Positions 1-8,922 are shown, counted from the stretch's first letter. The stretch: 64,000 bases of DNA from Sterolibacterium sp. (GCA_028713555.1 JAQTOA010000002.1:207482-271481); one strand, 5' to 3'. Notes: a model not told the origin generated them from the sequence alone. Translations and numbers: made by a program.

Positions 1-182
1 AACGGCGGGCTTTCACCGGGACTTGGCGATAACTGAACTTCCAGAGGAAATGCTGAGCTGTCTGGCATGGTTGGCTGCCACCAATCAAGATGAGTCAGGT
101 CTCCGATCAGGGCAAGATGGATCAACAGGGATGCCAGCAACGCCCAAGTAAAACGAGCCGAATAGCAATGCTTGGTCATCAT
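1..182 (-). CDS. Membrane-anchored protein, N-terminal part only (runs off left edge)
   Basis: An open frame starts at a double ATG (182/179) and continues to the window edge, giving about 60 residues. A short basic N-terminus is followed by one hydrophobic helix (about residues 9-26), then a Pro/Ser-rich stretch, as in a single-pass inner-membrane anchor with a periplasmic body. It begins 23 bases after the glycosyltransferase stop on the same strand, so the two may be co-transcribed. The N-terminal style resembles betaproteobacterial DUF3108 proteins; that is an impression from a short piece, not a firm assignment. Confidence 0.5.
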   Translation of the reverse strand, partial: MMTKHCYSARFTWALLASLLIHLALIGDLTHLDWWQPTMPDSSAFPLEVQLSPSPGESPP

Positions 183-205
183 GGGCGGGAAGCCGCGTCC
201 TGCTG

Positions 206-1429
206 TCAGGCTGCCAGCGATTGCACCCAGGCAATCTGTCTGGGCAGGCAGACGCTCTGCAAGTCATATTGCTTGCGGGCAAATTCGCGCGCATTGGCTC
301 CTAGCCGGATGCGTTCTGCGGGGGAATCAAGCAACTCGCAGACCTGGTCCACCAATGCTTGCGGCGCAAAGAAATCTACCAGCCGTCCGGTCTCGTTGTG
401 GTTGATTGCCTCGTGCAGCGGCTGGGTGCTGCTGGCGACGATGGCACAGCCGACACTCATGGCTTCGAGCAGGCTCCAGCTCAGCACGAACGGATAGGTT
501 AGATAGACATGCACGGCCGACAATTGCAACAACAGGATGAAGTGCTGATAAGGGATATGCCCCAGGAAATGCACGCGCGAAAGGTCCAGCCGGTCTTTGA
601 CTTCATCCAGGAAAATATCCTTCCACTTGCTTCCTGCTGGCGGCTGTGCGCCATAGCTGACGCCGTCGGCGCCGACGATCAGCACCCGGGCATTGGGACG
701 ACGCTTGAGAAGCTCCGGCAGCGCGCGCATGAAAATGTGATAACCACGATACGGTTCGAGGTTGCGGTTAACGAAGGTGATGATCTCATCTGCTCGGGTC
801 AGCGTCAGCGCCTTGTTCAGTGTCAGATTGGCTGCGGGGTTGGGCGCCACTGCAACGGTATCGATGCCATCGTGCACCACGGTGATTTTCGAGCGGAACG
901 GTTCCGGGAAAGTTGACGCCTGCCAGTGGGTGGGCGAAATTCCGGCATCGGCAATCTCGAAATGGAGCAGATTGTTGACGTTTTTCAGCCGCAGGCGGCA
1001 GATATCGCCAGCGTCCTCCGGCTTGAACTCCGGGTCAAAGTCGACATCGGCTCCGGTCGAGTGATAAAAGAATTCGCAGTAGATGCCCAGCCGCGCTTGC
1101 GGCCAGACGTCCTTGAGAAACAGGCTCTCGCCCCAGCCGGGGTGGGCAACGATCACATCGGGAATAAAACCCTGCTGCTTGAGTCGCAAGGCGGCGCGGA
1201 ACGCCAACTCTCCACGGATCACCTTGGTTTCGATGTCCGACACCCAAGGATGCACGGTCGGACTGGTGCCGCGCGTTGGCTGGTAGGCGACCAGCCGAAC
1301 ACCTTGCCACTCTGCAGGCGCCTGCTTTTGCATGGTGAACGCCACCGCCTCGTGACCCAGCTTAACCAGCGCCGGCACCAGGAACTTGAATTGACCCGGG
1401 AAGTTCTGATGAACGAAAAGTATCCGCAT
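206..1429 (-). CDS. Glycosyltransferase, GT4-like (group 1)
   Basis: The 407-residue product begins MRILFVHQNFPGQF, the usual opening of a GT-B fold transferase that handles the acceptor. The C-terminal half has the donor-binding part: FVNRNLEPYRGYHIF (about 220), RVLIVGADG (about 250), HFLGHIPY and the conserved SWSLLEAMSVGCAIVAS region with its acidic residue. It likely transfers a sugar from a nucleotide donor onto a surface glycan or lipid in the cytoplasm. No capsule or LPS genes are next to it, so the substrate is unknown. The ATG at 1429 gives a complete family-length protein. Confidence 0.85.
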   Translation of the reverse strand: MRILFVHQNFPGQFKFLVPALVKLGHEAVAFTMQKQAPAEWQGVRLVAYQPTRGTSPTVHPWVSDIETKVIRGELAFRAALRLKQQGFIPDVIVAHPGWGESLFLKDVWPQARLGIYCEFFYHSTGADVDFDPEFKPEDAGDICRLRLKNVNNLLHFEIADAGISPTHWQASTFPEPFRSKITVVHDGIDTVAVAPNPAANLTLNKALTLTRADEIITFVNRNLEPYRGYHIFMRALPELLKRRPNARVLIVGADGVSYGAQPPAGSKWKDIFLDEVKDRLDLSRVHFLGHIPYQHFILLLQLSAVHVYLTYPFVLSWSLLEAMSVGCAIVASSTQPLHEAINHNETGRLVDFFAPQALVDQVCELLDSPAERIRLGANAREFARKQYDLQSVCLPRQIAWVQSLAA

Positions 1430-1598
1430 TGTTGAAGTTATTGGATCCTGCCCGTGGGCAATCCTCAGCTAGAATCGATCCATTGATTTGAGTTTAGATA
1501 ATGACTGCAATTATCGTCTTGCTGTTTCCTACTGTCGAGTTGATCACCTTGGTCTCCAGTCTTTCTGGTGCGATCCGGTCCATGCGAGGTGTGTCGCC

Positions 1599-2663
1599 TT
1601 GAAGCGTTCCGACAAGCTATTCGCGCACCGGCTGATCGCTTGGCACAAGCAGCATGGCCGCCACGATCTACCTTGGCAGCAAACCACCGATCCTTACCGC
1701 ATCTGGTTGTCGGAAATCATGCTGCAGCAGACCCAGGTTGCCAGCGTCATTTCCTATTATCGACGTTTTCTGGCGCGCTACCCGAGCTTGCAGGAGTTGG
1801 CCGCCGCACCGCTGGAAGACGTCATGAGCTTGTGGAGTGGCCTCGGCTACTATGCACGGGCACGTAATCTGCACTGCTGCGCGCGAATTCTCATCTCCCG
1901 GCATGGCGGCAAGTTTCCGGCTGAGCCAGACCTTATCGCACAGCTACCGGGCATTGGCCGCTCCACAGCCCATGCGATAGCCGTATTCAGCAACGGCGCT
2001 CGCGCCGCCATCCTCGACGGCAACGTCAAGCGCGTGTTATGTCGCGCATTCGGCATCGAGGGGTTTCCGGGAACGGCGGTAGTGGAAAAAAACTTGTGGA
2101 CTTTGGCGGAATCACTGCTCCCGCGATCCGAAGTGGCAACTTACATCCAGGCACAGATGGATTTAGGCGCCACCGTCTGCACACGCAGGCAGCCGCGTTG
2201 CCTGATTTCCGCAGACAGCTGTCCGTTAACGGATATCTGTGTTGCGCGCAACTCGGGGCGCATCGCGGAACTACCGGCAAGGCGTCCGCGCAAGCTACTG
2301 CCTCAGCGTCGTATACGCCTGCTGCTGGTTGTCGACGCGGGTCGAGTCCTACTTGAACGGCGCCCGCCAAGCGGCATCTGGGGCGGCTTGCTGAGCCTGC
2401 CGGAACTTGCCGAAGGTGACGATCCGCTGGCCTATGCAGCGTATGCGCTAAGCTGCGAGGTGACGCCTGTCATTGCCCTGCAACCGCTGAAACATAATTT
2501 CACGCATTTTCGACTGACCATGCTGCCCCTGTCGGCTGAAGTCAAACGGTTCACGCATCTGACCGATGCTGCGAGATATTGCTGGCTGGGACGCGAAGAA
2601 ATTGACGCGGCGGCACTGCCGACACCCATCCGCAAAATTCTTGAAGCTTTTTTCAGTCAATAA
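1599..2663 (+). CDS. mutY: A/G-specific adenine DNA glycosylase MutY
   Basis: Removes adenine mispaired with 8-oxoguanine. The helix-hairpin-helix LPGIGRSTAHAIA, the catalytic Glu region SEIMLQQTQV and the catalytic Asp region ILDGNVKRVL are all present. The C-terminal half has the NUDIX-like domain that recognises 8-oxoG. I chose TTG at 1599 because GAGGTG lies 7 bases upstream and the resulting 354 residues match the usual length; the frame is open back to a TTG at 1488 but that extension looks unlike MutY. The four cluster cysteines are spaced C-X6-C-X6-C-X5-C instead of the usual C-X6-C-X2-C-X5-C (see findings). It converges with rapZ. Confidence 0.93.
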   Translation: MKRSDKLFAHRLIAWHKQHGRHDLPWQQTTDPYRIWLSEIMLQQTQVASVISYYRRFLARYPSLQELAAAPLEDVMSLWSGLGYYARARNLHCCARILISRHGGKFPAEPDLIAQLPGIGRSTAHAIAVFSNGARAAILDGNVKRVLCRAFGIEGFPGTAVVEKNLWTLAESLLPRSEVATYIQAQMDLGATVCTRRQPRCLISADSCPLTDICVARNSGRIAELPARRPRKLLPQRRIRLLLVVDAGRVLLERRPPSGIWGGLLSLPELAEGDDPLAYAAYALSCEVTPVIALQPLKHNFTHFRLTMLPLSAEVKRFTHLTDAARYCWLGREEIDAAALPTPIRKILEAFFSQ

Positions 2664-2706
2664 CCAAACCAGGCATGTTTGATTTGCTGGTATGAATGCA
2701 GCGCCT

Positions 2707-3573
2707 TCATGCGGTCAGCAGCGCCCGATGGCGCACCAGCACTTGCGCCAGCGCCGGTTCGAGTTCTCTGAAGTGCCGCGCCAGGCGTTCGGCGAGATAT
2801 ACCGAACGATGCTGGCCGCCAGTGCAGCCCAAGGCGACACTAAGGTAGGAACGCGAATCGCGAATATAGGCGGGCAGCCAGTCTGCGATAAAACGGCGGA
2901 TATCTTCGAGCATGCGCGCAACTTCGGGCTGTGCTTCGAGAAATTCGACCACTGGCGCATCACGGCCGGTTAACGAGCGCAGCAGCGGGTCATAGTGCGG
3001 ATTGGGCAGGCAGCGGATATCGAAAACCAGGTCGGCGTCGAGCGGTAAGCCGTGCTTGTAACCGAATGACTCGAACAACAGGACAAGCGTAGCGCTTGTC
3101 GACTGGGCGTTAAGCGCGACGAAATCCCTGACGAAGGCGCGTAATGCGTTGGGGTGCAGATTGCTGGTGTCGATATGATGGCCAAGCCCGGCGATGTTCT
3201 CCAATCCCTCACGTTCGCGAACGAGCGACTCAGCCAGGGTTTGGGTTTGGTCGGTCAGCGGATGCCGCCGGCGGGTTTCCGAGAAGCGCTGGATTAATAC
3301 ATCGTCGCGGGCATCAAGGAAAATGAAGCGTGACTCAATGCCGCGTTTGTGCAGGTCGCGCAATTGTGCCGGCAAACCCGCGATGCTGGCACCGCCGCGC
3401 ATATCCACCGCCACCGCCACGCAAGCATATCCCTCGCCGCGCAACTGCTCCACCAACTGCGGCAACAGTGGCGCCGGCAGATTATCGACACAGTAATAGC
3501 CAGCATCCTCCAGCACGTTGAGGGCGATGCTCTTGCCGGAACCGGACAAACCGCTGATCAGAATCAATTGCAT
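2707..3573 (-). CDS. rapZ: RNase adapter protein RapZ (YvcJ family NTPase)
   Basis: This 288-residue protein has a Walker A motif GLSGSGKS at its N-terminus, VDNLPAPLL in the middle and the conserved C-terminal GCTGGQHRSVYLAERL. In E. coli RapZ binds sRNA GlmZ and presents it to RNase E, controlling glucosamine-6-phosphate synthesis; in betaproteobacteria the target is less clear. The ATG at 3573 gives MQLILISGLSGSGKS, the family start; an upstream in-frame extension to 3627 is probably not translated. No hprK or PTS gene lies beside it. Confidence 0.93.
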   Translation of the reverse strand: MQLILISGLSGSGKSIALNVLEDAGYYCVDNLPAPLLPQLVEQLRGEGYACVAVAVDMRGGASIAGLPAQLRDLHKRGIESRFIFLDARDDVLIQRFSETRRRHPLTDQTQTLAESLVREREGLENIAGLGHHIDTSNLHPNALRAFVRDFVALNAQSTSATLVLLFESFGYKHGLPLDADLVFDIRCLPNPHYDPLLRSLTGRDAPVVEFLEAQPEVARMLEDIRRFIADWLPAYIRDSRSYLSVALGCTGGQHRSVYLAERLARHFRELEPALAQVLVRHRALLTA

Positions 3574-3667
3574 GGATGCAAGCATAGCCAATCCCGGCCC
3601 AACTGTCATTCTTGGTGCAGTTACCATGGACGGCCGGGGGTAAAACGTGCTATGCTTCGCACCCTAC

Positions 3668-3744
3668 GCGCCCGTAGCTCAGATGGATAGAGTGCCACCC
3701 TCCGAAGGTGGAAGTCGCACGTTCGAATCGTGTCGGGCGCGCCA
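3668..3744 (+). tRNA. tRNA-Arg (anticodon CCG)
   Basis: Acceptor stem GCGCCCG (3668-3674) pairs with CGGGCGC (3734-3740), followed by discriminator G and an encoded CCA. The anticodon stem CCACC/GGTGG encloses loop CTCCGAA, giving anticodon CCG. D and T arms (GTTCGAATC) are intact. Confidence 0.95.
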
Positions 3745-3904
3745 AATGCTTGGCCGTCTCTCCCCTTAATTGTTTCGTCTTCTGTGTTGGGGGTCGTATG
3801 ATGCCTGCCCTCAGGCACGGGCGTATCAGGATGCAACGGAAAGTTGGGCAAGTCGATGCAAATGCGCTTCATCATCCAAGATGAAGTTATTGGAGAATTA
3901 ACGG

Positions 3905-4117
3905 ATGTTCATCATAGTGAAGTACTTGTCGGCCCTTTTAGGCGCAATTTTTTGGTTTATTTTGATGCCAAGCTACACCTCGGGAACCATATTATTGCTT
4001 TGCCTGATCATCACCGTAGTAATTATTGTGGACGAGCGACGCAGCAACGCTCGAGCTGCTCAAAAGCGGCCAGTTAATAGCGCCAATAAGGAGCAAAACC
4101 CGACGAATAGGGGATAG
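3905..4117 (+). CDS. Small putative membrane protein
   Basis: A 70-residue frame with two closely spaced hydrophobic segments (about residues 3-20 and 25-42) and a charged, Asn/Lys/Arg-rich C-terminal tail. A GGAGAA sequence lies about 7 bases before the ATG. The composition is what a real small inner-membrane protein would show, and an overlapping longer frame from 3844 looks like a shadow. I do not recognise a family. The flanks (3745-3904 and 4118-4261) hold no other gene; a short GCCTG/CAGGC hairpin sits near 3812-3825. Confidence 0.45.
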   Translation: MFIIVKYLSALLGAIFWFILMPSYTSGTILLLCLIITVVIIVDERRSNARAAQKRPVNSANKEQNPTNRG

Positions 4118-4261
4118 CAACAGTGAAGTCGGTTTGCCTGAGAATCATTCAAAAGTAATCGGCTAACTGCGGTTTTCGGAATCAAAGCGGTCATCCTAAT
4201 CGCTCCTAGCGGGCGAATATGGCGGGTGTCAAATTCAGTTTTTCAAGAAGCTCTCATAAGA

Positions 4262-5146
4262 ATGACTTTCCGTCTCCCATACTTGGTTTTTCTCGTTACC
4301 CTGTTGCTGGGCGCCTGTGCGACTCCGCCCACGCCGTTACCGGTTGCCACGCCGCAAACGCGGCCGGCACCCAAGATTGCCTTGGTGCTGGGCGGCGGCG
4401 CGATGCGTGGGTTTGCCCACGTCGGCGTAATCAAGGCGCTGGAAGTCCAAGGAATTGTGCCCGACATCGTGGTTGGCACCAGCGCCGGCGCGGTAGTTGG
4501 TGCGCTGTATGCCGCCGGCCACGGCGGTTTCGAACTGCAGAGGCTGGTGTTGCAGATGGAGGAAGGACAATTTTCCGATTGGTCTCTGCCCGACCGCGGG
4601 GTGATCAAAGGCGAGGCGCTGCAGAACTTCGTCAACAATGCAGTCGGCCAGCGCCCTCTGGAAAAGCTTGGCAAACTCTTGGCGGTGGTCGCCACGGATT
4701 TGCAAAGCGGCGAGCCGGTGGTGTTCCGCAGCGGCAATACCGGCATGGCGGTACGCGCCTCAAGCAGCGTGCCGGGATTGTTCCAACCGGTCGCCATCAA
4801 TGGTCGCGAGTATGTCGATGGCGGCCTGGTCAGTCCGGTGCCGGTGCATATCGCCCGCATGCTGGGCGCGGATTTTGTCATCGCCGTCGACATTTCAGCC
4901 AAGCCGCAATATGGCAAGACGCAAAGCACCATCGACGTACTGATGCAGACTTTCTCGATCATGGGTCAGACGATCAGCCGGCATGAACTGCCCGAAGCCG
5001 ACATTGTGATTCGTCCCCATACGCCGGAGATCAATCCGACGGATTTTCAGGGCAGGCATCTGGCAGTGCTGGAGGGGGAAAAGGCAGTCGCCGTGACACT
5101 GCCAGAATTGAAAGCCAGGTTGGCCAAGCTACGCGAAGCGCGTTAA
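4262..5146 (+). CDS. Patatin-like phospholipase lipoprotein (RssA/NTE family)
   Basis: The 294-residue product has a lipoprotein signal peptide ending in LLGAC (ATG at 4262), then the patatin fold: oxyanion-hole glycine motif GGGAMRGFAHVG, nucleophile elbow GTSAGA with the catalytic Ser, and the DGG motif with the catalytic Asp (EYVDGGLVSPVP). It probably hydrolyses membrane lipids or acyl esters from an envelope anchor. The frame continues upstream to 4226 without signal-peptide character. It ends 2 bases before the convergent NlpC/P60 gene. Confidence 0.9.
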   Translation: MTFRLPYLVFLVTLLLGACATPPTPLPVATPQTRPAPKIALVLGGGAMRGFAHVGVIKALEVQGIVPDIVVGTSAGAVVGALYAAGHGGFELQRLVLQMEEGQFSDWSLPDRGVIKGEALQNFVNNAVGQRPLEKLGKLLAVVATDLQSGEPVVFRSGNTGMAVRASSSVPGLFQPVAINGREYVDGGLVSPVPVHIARMLGADFVIAVDISAKPQYGKTQSTIDVLMQTFSIMGQTISRHELPEADIVIRPHTPEINPTDFQGRHLAVLEGEKAVAVTLPELKARLAKLREAR

Positions 5147-5148
5147 GC

Positions 5149-5691
5149 CTATTCGGCAGCTATCCGCCGGGCGCCATTGAAGCGCTTGCCCCAATAGCTT
5201 CCGCGCATGTCCTCGACACGGACTTCACCACCGCTGGCCGGGGCATGCACGAAGAGGTGGTCGCCGAGATAAATACCCACATGAGAGAAAGTGCGGCGCA
5301 TGGTGTTGAAGAACACTAGATCGCCCGGTTGGAGTTCATCCTTTTTCACTGCTTCACCGGTCTTGCTCATTGCCCGCGCATTGTGCGGCAGGATCAGCCC
5401 AAGTCCCTCGCGAAAGACGTGGCTGACAAAGCCGCTGCAATCGAAACCGGTTTCCGGTGATGTGCCGCCGCGTCGATAGCGGATGCCGACCAACTCAAGT
5501 GCCCCGCTAACGGCCTCATTGGCGTTGATGCTGGCACGTTCCAACAGCGAAGTGGCTTCCTTGAGCTGAATGTCCAGCGTCTGCGCGACGTGAGCGGAAG
5601 GCTCATCCGCGCAGGCTGGACCGGAGATCTGGCAGAGCAAGCTGGCAAGCAACAGCGCGCCAGCGCGGCTTAGAGGGGATTGGGAAAACAT
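5149..5691 (-). CDS. NlpC/P60 family peptidoglycan endopeptidase
   Basis: A 180-residue secreted protein with a signal peptide (about residues 1-29, ending ACADE) and a C-terminal NlpC/P60 domain. The catalytic Cys is in GFDCSGFVSHVF, the first His in FSHVGIYLGD and the second in FVHAPASGG. The family cleaves gamma-D-Glu-meso-DAP cross-links in the murein peptide (MepS/Spr-like). The ATG at 5691 is chosen over a TTG at 5718 because it gives a compact signal peptide. Confidence 0.9.
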   Translation of the reverse strand: MFSQSPLSRAGALLLASLLCQISGPACADEPSAHVAQTLDIQLKEATSLLERASINANEAVSGALELVGIRYRRGGTSPETGFDCSGFVSHVFREGLGLILPHNARAMSKTGEAVKKDELQPGDLVFFNTMRRTFSHVGIYLGDHLFVHAPASGGEVRVEDMRGSYWGKRFNGARRIAAE

Positions 5692-5825
5692 GGGTAGCGC
5701 ACTATAACCGCCACCCAACTTGGTGTAAACCCCTCTTCGTTCAGCTTTTTGTCAGTTTTGCCTGCGTATAATCAGTCGGCATTTGTTCACCAGAACAGTG
5801 TTGATTCGTCATAAAGGGGTGCTGC

Positions 5826-6830
5826 GTGAACTTCAAGGCTTACCTGATCAACCAGGAAGATGGCAGGGTGGTTAGCCGTTTTGCTGACATGAACGAGGAT
5901 CAACTCGATCCGGGCGAGGTAACGATCCGGGTTGTCTATTCCAGCGTTAACTACAAGGACGCCTTGGCTGTGACCGGCGCCGGCAAGATCATCCGGCGTT
6001 TTCCCTGCATCGGTGGCATCGATCTCGCCGGCACAGTGACCGGCAGTCGCGATCCGCGCTTTGGCAAGGGTGACGCAGTGCTCGCCACCAGCTACGACAT
6101 CGGCGTCGCCCATCATGGCGGCTATGCCGAAACCGCGCGGTTGCCGGCGGACTGGGTGGTGAAGCTGCCGGCTGGCATGAGCCTGAAGGAAGCGATGGCG
6201 CACGGCACTGCCGGCTTTACCGCGGGCCTGGCTGTGATACGCATGGAAACCAACGGACTCAGGCCCGGCAACGGGCCGGTGATTGTCAGTGGTGCAACCG
6301 GTGGCGTCGGCAGTATCGCCATCCAGATTTTGACCAAGCTAAACTATAAAGTGACCGCATTGACGGGCAAAGCCGAGCAAAGCAACTATCTCAAGGAGAT
6401 CGGCGCCAGCGAAGTGATGCTGCGTTCCTCGCTCGACCTGACCAAGATCAAATCCTTAGACCGCACCACTTGGGCCGGCGCGATAGACAATCTGGGCGGC
6501 GAAGTGCTGGCCTGGATGGCCAGCACCATGCAGATCAGCGGCACCTTAGCGAGCATTGGACTAGCCGCCAGCCATACGCTGAATACCACGGTGATGCCAT
6601 TCATCCTACGCGGTGTAAGCCTCTTGGGCGTCGATTCTGTGAACTGCCCAATGCCGCAACGTGCCGAGGTCTGGCGGCGCCTTGCCAGCGACATGCGCCC
6701 GCAGCATCTGGAGCAGATGACGCGCACAATTGCCTTTGACCAGTTGCCAGACGTATTCGATGATTTCATCAAGGGCCGTGCCAAAGGCCGCGTCGTTGTC
6801 GCCATCGGGGAGCTTGAATCACAAAGATAA
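5826..6830 (+). CDS. acuI: Acryloyl-CoA reductase AcuI-like (YhdH/YhfP quinone oxidoreductase family)
   Basis: A 334-residue zinc-free MDR-family NADPH oxidoreductase starting at GTG 5826. The N-terminal part carries VVYSSVNYKDALAVTG and PCIGGIDLAGTV, diagnostic of the YhdH/AcuI branch; the nucleotide-binding loop is SGATGGVGSIAIQ. Characterised members reduce acryloyl-CoA to propionyl-CoA. The next gene, 10 bases downstream on the same strand, is prpE, so the pair plausibly converts acrylate or 3-hydroxypropionate-derived intermediates to propionyl-CoA. The specific substrate is inferred from family and context. Confidence 0.85.
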   Translation: MNFKAYLINQEDGRVVSRFADMNEDQLDPGEVTIRVVYSSVNYKDALAVTGAGKIIRRFPCIGGIDLAGTVTGSRDPRFGKGDAVLATSYDIGVAHHGGYAETARLPADWVVKLPAGMSLKEAMAHGTAGFTAGLAVIRMETNGLRPGNGPVIVSGATGGVGSIAIQILTKLNYKVTALTGKAEQSNYLKEIGASEVMLRSSLDLTKIKSLDRTTWAGAIDNLGGEVLAWMASTMQISGTLASIGLAASHTLNTTVMPFILRGVSLLGVDSVNCPMPQRAEVWRRLASDMRPQHLEQMTRTIAFDQLPDVFDDFIKGRAKGRVVVAIGELESQR

Positions 6831-6840
6831 TGGAGGAGAC

Positions 6841-8736
6841 ATGAGCACTTATCAGGATTTCTACCAGCGTTCAATCAAGCAGCCGGACATTTTTTGGGCG
6901 GAGGAAGCCAAACTTATTGATTGGCACAAGCCGCCGCAACAGATCCTTGACTTCTCACGCCCCCCCTTCGCCAAGTGGTTTGTCGGTGGCGAGACCAATC
7001 TTTGCTACAATGCCGTCGATCGCCACGCCACGACGCGCCCCGATGCGCGCGCCTTGATCTATCTATCCAGCGAGACCAACGAAGAGAAGATCTACAGCTA
7101 TGCCGAGTTGAAGCGCGAAGTGATGCGCATGGCGGCGGTCATGCAGAATCTCGGCGTCAAGCGCGGCGACCGCGTGTTGATCTATATGCCAATGATCGCC
7201 GAGGCGGCTTTCGCCATGCTGGCCTGTGCGCGCATCGGCGCCGTGCATTCGGTGGTCTTCGGCGGCTTTGCCGCAGCCTCGCTGGCGACGCGCATCGACG
7301 ACGCCAAGCCGGTACTGATGGTCACCGCCGATGCCGGCATGCGCGGCGCCAAGGCGGTTCCTTACAAGCACCTGGTGGATGAATCCTGCAAGCTGGCCAA
7401 GTTTCCGCCAGCCAAGGTGCTGATCGTCGATCGCGGCATCGACCGGGGCTTTCCCAAAGTCGTCGGGCGCGATGTCGATTACGCCGCCCTGCGCGCCCAG
7501 CACATGAATGCCGAGGTGCCGGTGGTCTGGCTGGAGAGCAACGAGCCCTCCTACATCCTGTACACCTCCGGCACCACCGGCAAACCCAAGGGCGTGCAGC
7601 GCGATGTCGGCGGCTACGCAGTGGCGCTGGCTTCGAGCATGAAGCACATCTATTGCGGCAAGGTTGGCGAGACGATGTTCACCACTTCCGACATTGGCTG
7701 GGTAGTCGGCCATTCCTACATCGTCTATGGGCCGTTGATCGCCGGCATGAGCAGCGTCATGTACGAAGGCACGCCGATCCGTCCCGACGCCGGCATCTGG
7801 TGGAAAATTGTTCAGGACTACCAGGCGACCGTGATGTTCTCGGCGCCGACGGCGATCCGCGTCCTGAAAAAACAGGACCCGGCCTTCCTGAAAAAATACG
7901 ACATCTCCAGCCTGCGCCACCTCTTCCTTGCTGGCGAGCCTCTCGACGAAACGACACATCAGTGGATCAGCAACGCGCTCGGTTTGCCGGTGATCGACCA
8001 TTACTGGCAAACGGAGAGCGGCTGGCCCATGCTCTCTTCCGCACCGGGGGTAGAAGAGACGCCGATCAAGTTCGGCTCGCCCTCCTTCGCCATGTACGGC
8101 TACGACCTGCGTCTGTTCCGTGAGGACGGCTCCGAGGCTGGCGCCGACGAGAAAGCCGTGGTTGCCGTCGTGCCGCCGTTGCCGCCGGGCTGCTTGTCCA
8201 CGGTATGGGGAGACGACGCACGATTCGTGTCCACCTATTTCACCCTGTTCAAGACGCCGCAAGTGTATTCCTCCTTCGACTGGGGCATTCGCGACAAAGA
8301 CGGCTATTACTTCATTCTCGGCCGCACCGACGACGTCATCAACGTCGCCGGCCATCGCCTTGGCACTCGCGAAATAGAAGAGGCGGTACAGGCGCATTCG
8401 GCCATCGCCGAGGTGGCAGTAGTTGGTGTTGCCGACCAGATCAAGGGACAGATGCCGATGGCCTTCGCGGTGGTCAAGGACGCGGCGCTGACGGCGACGC
8501 CTGAACTGCGCGCGGCATTGGAGAAAGAAGTGATGGCCAAGGTAGATGGCCTGCTCGGTGCCATCGCGCGGCCTGGGCGTGTCCATTTCCTCACCGGACT
8601 GCCCAAGACACGCTCGGGCAAGATGCTGCGCCGCTCAATCCAGGCGCTCGCCGAAGGCCGCGATCCAGGCGATCTCACCACCATCGACGACGCAAGTACG
8701 CTGGAGCAGATACGCCAGGCAGTGGCAGCAAAGTAA
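6841..8736 (+). CDS. prpE: Propionate--CoA ligase PrpE
   Basis: A 631-residue acyl-CoA synthetase of the AMP-forming class. It has the ATP/AMP-binding loop YTSGTTGKPKG (about 240), the adenine-binding YWQTESGWPM region, and the C-terminal PKTRSGKMLRR whose Lys is the catalytic (and acetylatable) residue. The N-terminal SIKQPDIFWAEEAKLIDWHK and VVFGGFAAASLATRIDDAKP are typical of PrpE and acetyl-CoA synthetases. AATGGAGGAGAC precedes ATG 6841, so an upstream extension is rejected. No prpBC/methylcitrate genes are in the window. Confidence 0.92.
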   Translation: MSTYQDFYQRSIKQPDIFWAEEAKLIDWHKPPQQILDFSRPPFAKWFVGGETNLCYNAVDRHATTRPDARALIYLSSETNEEKIYSYAELKREVMRMAAVMQNLGVKRGDRVLIYMPMIAEAAFAMLACARIGAVHSVVFGGFAAASLATRIDDAKPVLMVTADAGMRGAKAVPYKHLVDESCKLAKFPPAKVLIVDRGIDRGFPKVVGRDVDYAALRAQHMNAEVPVVWLESNEPSYILYTSGTTGKPKGVQRDVGGYAVALASSMKHIYCGKVGETMFTTSDIGWVVGHSYIVYGPLIAGMSSVMYEGTPIRPDAGIWWKIVQDYQATVMFSAPTAIRVLKKQDPAFLKKYDISSLRHLFLAGEPLDETTHQWISNALGLPVIDHYWQTESGWPMLSSAPGVEETPIKFGSPSFAMYGYDLRLFREDGSEAGADEKAVVAVVPPLPPGCLSTVWGDDARFVSTYFTLFKTPQVYSSFDWGIRDKDGYYFILGRTDDVINVAGHRLGTREIEEAVQAHSAIAEVAVVGVADQIKGQMPMAFAVVKDAALTATPELRAALEKEVMAKVDGLLGAIARPGRVHFLTGLPKTRSGKMLRRSIQALAEGRDPGDLTTIDDASTLEQIRQAVAAK

Positions 8737-8784
8737 CTATCACCATGCGCATGCCACTGTTTTCGGTTACAATTCGCGTCCTTC

Positions 8785-8861
8785 AGGCGCGTAGCTCAGC
8801 TGGTTAGAGCACTACCTTGACATGGTAGGGGTCGTTGGTTCGAGTCCAATCGCGCCTACCA
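8785..8861 (+). tRNA. tRNA-Val (anticodon GAC)
   Basis: Acceptor stem AGGCGCG (8785-8791) pairs with CGCGCCT (8851-8857); discriminator A and an encoded CCA follow. The anticodon stem CTACC/GGTAG encloses TTGACAT, anticodon GAC. The T arm GGTTCGAGTCC is normal. The last six bases are also the left end of a perfect palindrome. Confidence 0.95.
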
Positions 8862-8884
8862 AATTTCCTGAGGAAATTTGGTAG
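8856..8884. repeat. 29-bp perfect palindrome overlapping the tRNA-Val 3' end
   Basis: CTACCAAATTTCCT (8856-8869) and AGGAAATTTGGTAG (8871-8884) are perfect reverse complements separated by a single G. The left arm includes the last six bases of the tRNA, CCA included. It could be an RNA hairpin at the tRNA 3' trailer or a remnant of an attachment site. Confidence 0.85.
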
Positions 8885-8894
8885 CTCATGTCAT

Positions 8895-8922
8895 AAAAAA
8901 GCCACCGCGAGGTGGCTTTTTC
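8895..8922 (+). terminator. Rho-independent terminator after tRNA-Val
   Basis: The hairpin AGCCACC-GCGA-GGTGGCT is flanked by an A run on the left and T run on the right, so it can work in both directions. It separates the tRNA from the convergent mpl gene. Confidence 0.85.

Noticed and set aside
3844-4077. Alternative frame overlapping the small membrane protein
   Set aside because: Composition less protein-like and a poorer initiation site than the 3905 frame.
7063-8586. Long open frame (507 codons) opposite prpE
   Set aside because: It is the antisense shadow of a GC-rich, well-identified gene, with the His/Arg/Gly-rich composition typical of such shadows.
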